DNA from: FEN-1191 sp036490715
GTDB lineage: Bacteria > Pseudomonadota > Gammaproteobacteria > Steroidobacterales > Steroidobacteraceae
Direction: 5' to 3'
Length of the DNA: 64,000 nt
Assembly (NCBI GenBank): GCA_036490715.1
Contig: DASXDL010000031.1
Location: forward strand, 1-64,000
Of the stretch, positions 58,715 through 64,000 are shown one piece after another. The notes beneath the pieces were generated by a model that was given only the letters and a program-made list of their open reading frames with translations, had not been told where the DNA came from and searched no databases. Numbering within the stretch: the stretch's first letter is position 1; each line of letters opens with the position of its first letter. Made by a program: the position numbers and the translations under genes.

Positions 58715-59654
58715 CGAGCGCGGCCGGACTCGACAGCTCGAAGTGCACCAGGCGTTCGATCAGCGCCGCCCCTTCGCGCAGCAGGAATTCCTTGAAGGCC
58801 GCCGCCACCGGCGGCAGGCGCTTGGTGCGATTGTGCACCAGGTACCAGTTGAGCATCGCCGGAAAGCCCTGCACGTCGAGCACCACCAGATTACCGGCCA
58901 GCAGATCCAGGCCGATGGTATGCGCCGACAGAAATGCGATTCCCATGCCGGCGACCACCGCCTGCTTGATGGTCTCGGTACTTTGAATCTCCATCGCGAT
59001 CGTCAGCCGGTTTACCTGCCGGCCGAATACCTCGCACATTGAATTCCAGGTGTCCGATCCGCGCTCGCGCTGGACGAAACGCTCGCGATTGAGCGCCGAG
59101 CGCGGAATCTGCCGCTTGCCGGCCAGTGGATGGTCCGGCGCAGCCACGATGACATACGGATGCGGCGCGAACGACACCGCCACCGTGTCCATGTCGCGCG
59201 GCGGGCGCACCATCACCGCCAGGTCGGTGAGGTTATCGGCCAGCTGGCGCAGCAGGCTCTCGCGGTTGTGCACCGTGAGGTTGAAGCTCACGCCGGCGTG
59301 GCTGTCGCCGAACTCGGCCAGCAGCCGCGGGAAAAAGTAGTCGCCGGCGCTGATCACCGCCACATTCAGCCGCCCGCCGGTCACGCCCTTGAGCTGCGCC
59401 AGGCTCGCATCAGCCTCCTTCAGCCGCAGCGCGATCGCGCGCGAGCATTGCAGCACTTCCTCGCCAGCCGCGGTCAGATAGGTCTTGCGGCCGATGCGCT
59501 CGAACAGCGCCAGTCCGACCAGCGCGGCGAGTTCCTTGATCTGGGTGGACACCGCCGGCTGCGACATATGCAGCTCGTCGGCGGCGCGCGAGAAATTCAT
59601 GTGGCGGGCCGCCACCGCGAACACCCGTAATTGGCGCAGGGTCACGTGTCGCAT
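58650..59654 (-). CDS. LysR-family regulator (CbbR-like)
   Basis: The 334-residue protein starts RHVTLRQLRVFAVAARHMNFSRAADELHMSQPAVSTQIKELA, a LysR helix-turn-helix of the CbbR/CfxR subgroup, then a periplasmic-binding-like effector domain (GGRLNVAVISAGDYFFPRLL). The C-terminus has an extra Arg/Ser/Ala-rich tail of about 30 residues (SSPAALASRGS...), which is the part overlapping the GntR gene. CbbR relatives respond to carbon-cycle metabolites. It could regulate the glyoxylate operon to the right. Confidence 0.88.
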   Translation of the reverse strand: MRHVTLRQLRVFAVAARHMNFSRAADELHMSQPAVSTQIKELAALVGLALFERIGRKTYLTAAGEEVLQCSRAIALRLKEADASLAQLKGVTGGRLNVAVISAGDYFFPRLLAEFGDSHAGVSFNLTVHNRESLLRQLADNLTDLAVMVRPPRDMDTVAVSFAPHPYVIVAAPDHPLAGKRQIPRSALNRERFVQRERGSDTWNSMCEVFGRQVNRLTIAMEIQSTETIKQAVVAGMGIAFLSAHTIGLDLLAGNLVVLDVQGFPAMLNWYLVHNRTKRLPPVAAAFKEFLLREGAALIERLVHFELSSPAALASRGSRSSARRARPARGYARG

Positions 59655-59787
59655 ACGGCGCTAGCATACGCGCCTGCCAACTATAATTAAAACTATATGG
59701 TGTCGATAGAAACCTTTAACTTTTCCTTGGGATGACACTGGCGTAGCCTGCGCCCACTGGTAGCCAACAGGTGCTCTGGGACCCGCC

Positions 59788-60057
59788 ATGACGAATGTCG
59801 CGACCGGAACGTTGAATGCGGCGGCGGCTTGCGAGCCGCTGGACGCCGAGCTCGAGGCCTACAACTTCGCCTTCTGTGAGCTCGAACTACCGTGGCGCTG
59901 GGACGCCAATACGCTGCGCCAGCTGCACAGTATCGCGGCCGATCGGGACTTCGTCGGCGCCTACGTCGAGCGCCATCAGCCGCACCTGCTGCGCGTGTAC
60001 GAGAAAAACTTCCTGCGCGACCTGGTTCAGACCGCCAAGGCGCGATACCGGCATTGA
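59788..60057 (+). CDS. Small uncharacterised protein
   Basis: The 89-residue protein is acidic in its first half (PLDAELEAYNFAFCELELPWRWD) and helical after that (LRQLHSIAADRDFVGAYVERHQ, LRVYEKNFLRDLVQTAKARY). There is no signal peptide or known motif. It is divergent from the LysR gene, with 133 bases of AT-richer DNA between. It lies upstream of the glyoxylate operon. Codon usage is ordinary, so it is probably expressed. Confidence 0.6.
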   Translation: MTNVATGTLNAAAACEPLDAELEAYNFAFCELELPWRWDANTLRQLHSIAADRDFVGAYVERHQPHLLRVYEKNFLRDLVQTAKARYRH

Positions 60058-60091
60058 AGCCTCTGCCGTAGGCGGCGCCTGACGGTGGGCA

Positions 60092-60106
60092 CGGGTGACT
60101 CACCCG
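60092..60106. promoter_or_regulatory. Perfect 15-base palindrome upstream of the glyoxylate operon
   Basis: CGGGTGACTCACCCG is symmetric around one base (7-base arms) and lies 77 bases before the first gene of the operon. It is a plausible operator for a dimeric regulator; stem-loop formation is unlikely because the centre is too tight. Confidence 0.5.
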
Positions 60107-60182
60107 CGCGCCCCGTTTTGGCGCGTGCGATCATCAACGGGCCACAACAACAGTAACGGCTCGCGGGGTAGGTAGCTTTCAC

Positions 60183-61169
60183 ATGAAGATCGCGATCATC
60201 GGCGCCGGTGCCATCGGCGGCTATGTGGCGGTGAAGCTGGCGCTCGCCGGCGAACAGGTGACCTGCCTGGTGCGCGGCGCCAACCTCAAAGCCATCAGCG
60301 ATCACGGTCTCAAGCTGATCGGCAGCGACGGCAGTGAGCAGGTCGCCAGCAGCGTCCGCGCCACCAATGACTATGAGGCCGCCGGGGTACAGGATCTGGT
60401 GATCCTGGCGGTCAAGGCCCACCAGGTTGCGGCGGTCGCGAACGATGTGCCGAAGCTATTCGGGCCCGACACCATGATCGTGACCATGCAGAACGGCATA
60501 CCCTATTGGTATTTTCATCGACATGGCGGTGCGCTCGCCGGCAGCATCGTGCGCAGCGTCGACCCGTCCGGACTGGTCAGCGAGCGCATACCGGCCGAGC
60601 GCGTGATCGGCTGCGTCGTCTACCCCGCTGCCGAGCTCATCGCCCCGGGCGTGGTCAAGCACATCGAGGGTGAGCGCTTTCCGGTCGGTGAGCTTGACGG
60701 CTCGAGCAGTCAGCGCGTCACGCGGGTGTCGGAGTGCTTCATCCGCGCCGGCTTCAAATCACCGATCCTGCCGGACATTCGCGCCGAGATCTGGCTCAAG
60801 GCCTGGGGCAACCTGACCTTCAATCCGATCAGCGCCCTGACGCGTGCCACCCTGGTGGACATCTGCCAGTTCCCGCCGACCCGTGAGCTGGCGGCGCAGA
60901 TGATGGCCGAAGCGCAGAACGTGGCTAACAAACTTGGCATCAGCTTTCGCGTGCCGCTGGAGAAGCGCATCGCCGGCGCCGAAAAGGTCGGCAAGCACAA
61001 GACCTCGATGCTGCAGGACGTGGAGGCCGGGCGGCCGCCGGAGCTCTCGGCGCTGGTGGGATCGGTGGTGGAGCTGGGCCGCCTGACCGACACCGCGACC
61101 CCGACCATCGATGCGGTGTACGCGCTCACCGATCTGCTGGCGCGCACCGTGGCGCCCGGTGCCCGATAG
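60183..61169 (+). CDS. 2-dehydropantoate 2-reductase-family protein
   Basis: The 328-residue protein has the NADPH motif AIIGAGAIGGYVAVKLALAG (about 4-23), the family's catalytic Lys in WLKAWGNLTFNP (about residue 203) and a C-terminal helical domain ending in KTSMLQDVEAGRPPE, typical of ApbA/PanE proteins. Members reduce 2-oxo acids. As first gene of an operon for hydroxypyruvate and tartronate semialdehyde, it may reduce a related 2-oxo acid rather than serve pantothenate synthesis. Confidence 0.88.
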   Translation: MKIAIIGAGAIGGYVAVKLALAGEQVTCLVRGANLKAISDHGLKLIGSDGSEQVASSVRATNDYEAAGVQDLVILAVKAHQVAAVANDVPKLFGPDTMIVTMQNGIPYWYFHRHGGALAGSIVRSVDPSGLVSERIPAERVIGCVVYPAAELIAPGVVKHIEGERFPVGELDGSSSQRVTRVSECFIRAGFKSPILPDIRAEIWLKAWGNLTFNPISALTRATLVDICQFPPTRELAAQMMAEAQNVANKLGISFRVPLEKRIAGAEKVGKHKTSMLQDVEAGRPPELSALVGSVVELGRLTDTATPTIDAVYALTDLLARTVAPGAR

Positions 61170-61180
61170 GAGATCGCGCC

Positions 61181-61975
61181 ATGACGCACTGGGTGCGATT
61201 CCAGGCGGCGGATGGTCGCAGTGGCTTTGGCTGCCTCGAGGAGCAGCGCATCGCCGAGTTCCAGGGCAACCTGTACGAGCGGCCGATGGCCAGCGGCCGC
61301 ACCTACAACCTCGCCGACTGCAGGCTGCTGGCACCGTGCGTACCGACCAAGATCATCGCGCTGTGGAATAACTTCCACGCGCTGGCGGCGAAGATCGGCA
61401 AGCCCGCGCCGCAGCACCCGCTGTATCTGATCAAGGCCGCCAGCAGTCTTGCCGGTCCTGCCGAGGCCATTCAGCGCCCGCTGAGTTATCCCGGAAAGAT
61501 CGCCTTCGAGGGCGAGCTGGGCATCGTGATCGGGCGGCGCTGCAAGGAGGTGGCGCCAAGCAGCGCCGCCGACTACGTGTTCGGCTACACCTGCATCAAC
61601 GATGTCACCGCCGCCGAGGTGCTGCACGAGAATGCCGATTTCGCCCAGTGGTGCCGCGCCAAGAGCTATGACACCTTCGGCTGCATCGGCCCGGCGATCG
61701 TGGCCGAATTCGACTGGCCGCAGGCGCGCGTGATCACGCGGCTGGATGGGGTCGAGCGCCAGAATTATCCGCTTTCCGATATGATCTTTTCACCCATGGA
61801 ACTGGTCAGCCGAATATCGCAGGACCTATCGCTGCTGCCGGGCGATGTGATTGCCTGCGGTACCTCGCTGGGCGTCGGCTCGATCAAGGACGGCGCCAGC
61901 GTCGAGGTCAGGATCGACGCGATCGGCTCGCTGGTGAACACGCTCCAGGGATGCCGAAGTTCAACGCCAACTTGA
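61181..61975 (+). CDS. Fumarylacetoacetate hydrolase (FAH)-family protein
   Basis: The 264-residue protein shows the family metal site in GKIAFEGELGIVIG (acidic pair), GYTCINDVTA, RAKSYDTFGCIGP and the C-terminal LLPGDVIACGTSLGVG. FAH-superfamily members hydrolyse, decarboxylate or isomerise 2-oxo acids and beta-diketones with Mg2+. Its end overlaps the next gene by 25 bases. Its place in glyoxylate metabolism is not established; an oxaloacetate decarboxylase-like activity would fit. Confidence 0.87.
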   Translation: MTHWVRFQAADGRSGFGCLEEQRIAEFQGNLYERPMASGRTYNLADCRLLAPCVPTKIIALWNNFHALAAKIGKPAPQHPLYLIKAASSLAGPAEAIQRPLSYPGKIAFEGELGIVIGRRCKEVAPSSAADYVFGYTCINDVTAAEVLHENADFAQWCRAKSYDTFGCIGPAIVAEFDWPQARVITRLDGVERQNYPLSDMIFSPMELVSRISQDLSLLPGDVIACGTSLGVGSIKDGASVEVRIDAIGSLVNTLQGCRSSTPT

Positions 61976-62745
61976 CGCTGCTGTTCACTGAAGTTGATCT
62001 TCTAGATCGCTTCAAGGCAGCCCGCGACGCCGGCTTCACCGGAGTCGAGATCCAGGCGCCGTACGCCTATTCCAAGCAAGAGCTGGCCGAGCGCTTGCAA
62101 TCCAACGGGCTCACGCAGGTGATGCACAACCTGCCGGTGGGCGACTGGGCGCGCGGCGACCGCGGCATCGCCTGTCTGCCCGATCGGGTGGGGGAATTTC
62201 AGAACGGCGTCGGCCAGGCAATCGAGTACGCGCGCGCGCTGCATTGCCGGCAGCTCAATTGCCTGGCCGGTGTGGCGCCGGCGGGGGCGGACCCGGAGCG
62301 CCTGTACCAGACCCTGCTGGAAAATCTTCAGTTCGCAGCCGCCAAGCTCAAGGCCGAAGGCATCCGGCTGCTGCTCGAGCCCTGCAACACGCGCGATGTG
62401 CCGGGGTTTTTTATCAACCGCTCACGCCAGGCGCTGGAGCTGATCGATGCGGTCGGGTCCGATAATCTGTACCTGCAGTACGACGTCTATCACATGCAGG
62501 TGATGGAAGGGGACCTGGCCACGACCATCGGCGCCAACCTTGGCCATATCGGGCATTTTCAGATCGCCGACAATCCCGGCCGGCACGAGCCCGGCAGCGG
62601 CGAGATCAACTATCCGTTCCTGTTCGATAGGCTCGACGCGCTGGGCTATCGCGGCTGGATCGGTTGCGAATACAAGCCGGCCCAGAGTACCGTGGCCGGA
62701 CTGGGCTGGATTCGGCCCTATCTTTCCCGGGCTGGGGCAGCATGA
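61951..62745 (+). CDS. hyi: Hydroxypyruvate isomerase
   Basis: This 264-residue TIM-barrel protein aligns closely with E. coli Hyi: FNANLTLLFTEVDLLDRF, HNLPVGDWARGDRGIAC, LLLEPCNTRDVPGF, YLQYDVYHMQVMEGDL, HFQIADNPGRHEPGSGEINY and IGCEYKP. It interconverts hydroxypyruvate and tartronate semialdehyde. It overlaps both neighbours (25 and 4 bases). Confidence 0.94.
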   Translation: MPKFNANLTLLFTEVDLLDRFKAARDAGFTGVEIQAPYAYSKQELAERLQSNGLTQVMHNLPVGDWARGDRGIACLPDRVGEFQNGVGQAIEYARALHCRQLNCLAGVAPAGADPERLYQTLLENLQFAAAKLKAEGIRLLLEPCNTRDVPGFFINRSRQALELIDAVGSDNLYLQYDVYHMQVMEGDLATTIGANLGHIGHFQIADNPGRHEPGSGEINYPFLFDRLDALGYRGWIGCEYKPAQSTVAGLGWIRPYLSRAGAA

Positions 62746-63635
62746 GCAAGGTCGGTTTCATCGGCTTGGGCATCATGGGCAGACCGATGGCTACGCACCT
62801 GCGCGCCGCCGGCCACGATCTCTACGTGCACGATCACAAGCCGGCGCCGGCGCAGCTGCTGTCGCAGGGCGCGATCGATTGCCCATCGGCCAAAGCCGTG
62901 GCCGAGCGCGCCCAGGTCATCATCACCATGGTGCCCGACACCCCGCACGTGGCCGAAGCACTGTTCGGCGAGCAGGGCGTGGTGGCGGGACTTTCCCCGG
63001 GCAAGATCGTGGTCGACATGAGCTCGATCTCGCCGATCGAGACGCGCGAATTCGCAGACAAGATCAACTCGCTGGGTTGCGAATATCTGGACGCGCCGGT
63101 ATCGGGCGGCGAGGCCGGCGCCAAGGCCGCCAGCCTGACCATCATGGTGGGCGGGTCGAAAAGCACCTTCACCAAGGTGCGTCCGCTGTTCGAGAGCCTG
63201 GGCAAGAATATTACGCTGGTGGGCGGCAATGGCGCCGGCCAGACCTGCAAGGTCGCCAATCAGATCATCGTGGCACTGACCATCGAGGCGGTGGCCGAGG
63301 CGCTGCTATTCGCCTCGAAGATGGGCGCCGACCCGGCCAAGGTGCGTGCCGCACTGATGGGAGGCTTTGCCTCCTCGCGGGTGCTCGAGGTGCACGGCGA
63401 GCGCATGATTGAGCACAACTTCGAGCCCGGATTTCGCATCGAATTGCACCAGAAGGACCTGAATCTTGCGCTCACGGCCGCTCGCCAGGCGGGGATGTCG
63501 CTGCCGGCGACCGCCACCGCGCAGGAACTGTTCAATGCCTGCGCCGCGCGCGGCGGCAAGGGTTGGGATCATTCGGCCATGGTGCGCGTGCTCGAGCAGC
63601 TGGCGAACCACGAGATCGGGGGCCGGCCGGCCTGA
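62742..63635 (+). CDS. glxR: 2-hydroxy-3-oxopropionate (tartronate semialdehyde) reductase
   Basis: From the overlapping ATG the protein has 297 residues. It shows the beta-hydroxyacid dehydrogenase motifs VGFIGLGIMGRPMATHLRAAG, DAPVSGGEAGAKA and the catalytic Lys in GAGQTCKVANQ (about residue 170). It reduces tartronate semialdehyde to D-glycerate with NAD(P)H, following hyi in the pathway. Confidence 0.93.
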   Translation: MSKVGFIGLGIMGRPMATHLRAAGHDLYVHDHKPAPAQLLSQGAIDCPSAKAVAERAQVIITMVPDTPHVAEALFGEQGVVAGLSPGKIVVDMSSISPIETREFADKINSLGCEYLDAPVSGGEAGAKAASLTIMVGGSKSTFTKVRPLFESLGKNITLVGGNGAGQTCKVANQIIVALTIEAVAEALLFASKMGADPAKVRAALMGGFASSRVLEVHGERMIEHNFEPGFRIELHQKDLNLALTAARQAGMSLPATATAQELFNACAARGGKGWDHSAMVRVLEQLANHEIGGRPA

Positions 63636-63653
63636 TCGCCGGTGACGGCAGCG

Positions 63654-64000
63654 ATGGCGAGCGTAACTCCTTCAGCGGCCGAGCCGCGCGTGCTGCTGCG
63701 GCGCATGTTCGATGCGGCGATCGCGGCCGCGCAGCCGGCGCTGTGCATTCCGCCGCACCTGCCGACAGCGCCGCGCGGGCGCTGCATCGTGATCGGGGCC
63801 GGCAAGGCCTCGGCGGCGATGGCGCGGGCGGTCGAAGACCACTGGCCGGGCGAACTGTCCGGCGTGGTGGTAACGCGCTACGGCTACCAGGTGCCGTGCC
63901 GGCGCATTGAGATTCTAGAAGCCGCCCATCCGGTGCCCGACGCGGCCGGGCTGGCCGCCACCGAGCGCATCCTGCAGGCAGTGCAGGGTCTCACCGAACA
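63654..64000 (+). CDS. Glycerate 2-kinase (TtuD/DUF4147 type), 3' truncated by window
   Basis: The first 115 residues are present. They show the N-terminal LLRRMFDAAIAAAQPAL, GRCIVIGAGKASAAMARAVE and EAAHPVPDAAGLAAT, typical of the MOFRL-type glycerate kinases (annotated as hydroxypyruvate reductase/TtuD). It phosphorylates glycerate to 2-phosphoglycerate, completing the entry to glycolysis. It starts 18 bases after glxR. Confidence 0.9.
   Translation, partial: MASVTPSAAEPRVLLRRMFDAAIAAAQPALCIPPHLPTAPRGRCIVIGAGKASAAMARAVEDHWPGELSGVVVTRYGYQVPCRRIEILEAAHPVPDAAGLAATERILQAVQGLTE

Noticed and set aside
59680..59700. ACTATA direct repeats in the LysR upstream region as a LysR operator
   Set aside because: The repeats are short and AT-rich and lack the inverted T-N11-A symmetry expected for LysR sites, so they may simply be promoter DNA.
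1..64000. Mobile elements, prophage, CRISPR arrays and tRNA or rRNA genes
   Set aside because: No transposase, integrase, regularly spaced repeats or RNA gene signatures were seen. Composition looks even across the window by eye.

Overview
The window is GC-rich, gene-dense chromosomal DNA of a Gram-negative bacterium. It has a TonB-dependent receptor, an outer-membrane porin, lipoprotein-type and Tat-type signals, and an aerobic respiratory chain. A UPF0270/YheU protein, a single-chain FadB/FadJ-like enzyme and a gammaproteobacterial-style acyl desaturase suggest a gammaproteobacterium, perhaps of the Nevskiales/Steroidobacterales type. That placement is inference from gene content. I see no rRNA, tRNA, CRISPR array, transposase, integrase or phage gene.

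Layout. (1) 1-10082 is a probable catabolic island. It holds two carotenoid-oxygenase/lignostilbene-dioxygenase-type iron enzymes, two CmcJ/NvfI-type HxD...H iron oxygenases, three SnoaL/NTF2-fold proteins (one exported), a MarR regulator and a TonB receptor. (2) 10134-16973 holds a cyclic-nucleotide-binding/rhodanese fusion, a fused beta-oxidation enzyme, an EEP-family phosphodiesterase, a stand-alone TIR-like protein, a dodecin, a CDF-type transporter and YheU. (3) 17153-20580 is a three-gene lipid-modification operon: desaturase, cyclopropane synthase-like methyltransferase and FAD reductase. (4) 20593-25178 holds a MarR-ClC channel operon and a GH15 glucanase-like enzyme that appears to start at an ATT codon. 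(5) 25536-37256 is a 12-gene respiratory operon, alternative complex III (actABCDEF) followed by a caa3-type oxidase, in which nearly every gene junction overlaps. A three-subunit GMC/cytochrome dehydrogenase follows (37369-41129). (6) 41248-48000 holds assorted housekeeping genes: an FdhF/YdeP-like oxidoreductase, an epimerase-like reductase, a VOC protein, exonuclease III and an SDR. (7) 47888-63998 concerns small acids and aldehydes. It has an AcoR-like regulator divergent from an aldehyde dehydrogenase; a minus-strand operon of OxlT-like transporter, ThDP-dependent acyl-CoA lyase, formyl-CoA transferase, a broken acyl-CoA synthetase and a porin; a divergent GntR regulator; a CbbR-like LysR regulator; and a plus-strand operon for hydroxypyruvate/glyoxylate metabolism (ketopantoate reductase-like, FAH-family, hyi, glxR, glycerate kinase cut by the window edge).

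How it fits together. The first island looks like uptake and oxidative cleavage of a conjugated alkene or stilbene-like substrate. The respiratory block passes electrons from quinol and from periplasmic sugar or alcohol oxidation to oxygen. The right-hand third resembles oxalate/glyoxylate catabolism. However, the lyase and the CoA transferase lack residues diagnostic of true oxalate enzymes, so they may instead split a 2-hydroxyacyl-CoA into an aldehyde and formyl-CoA. The strongest regulatory signals are a perfect palindrome inside a near-consensus promoter at 57772-57801, perfect inverted repeats upstream of the TonB receptor and of the second carotenoid oxygenase, and palindromes ahead of the MarR-ClC and glyoxylate operons.
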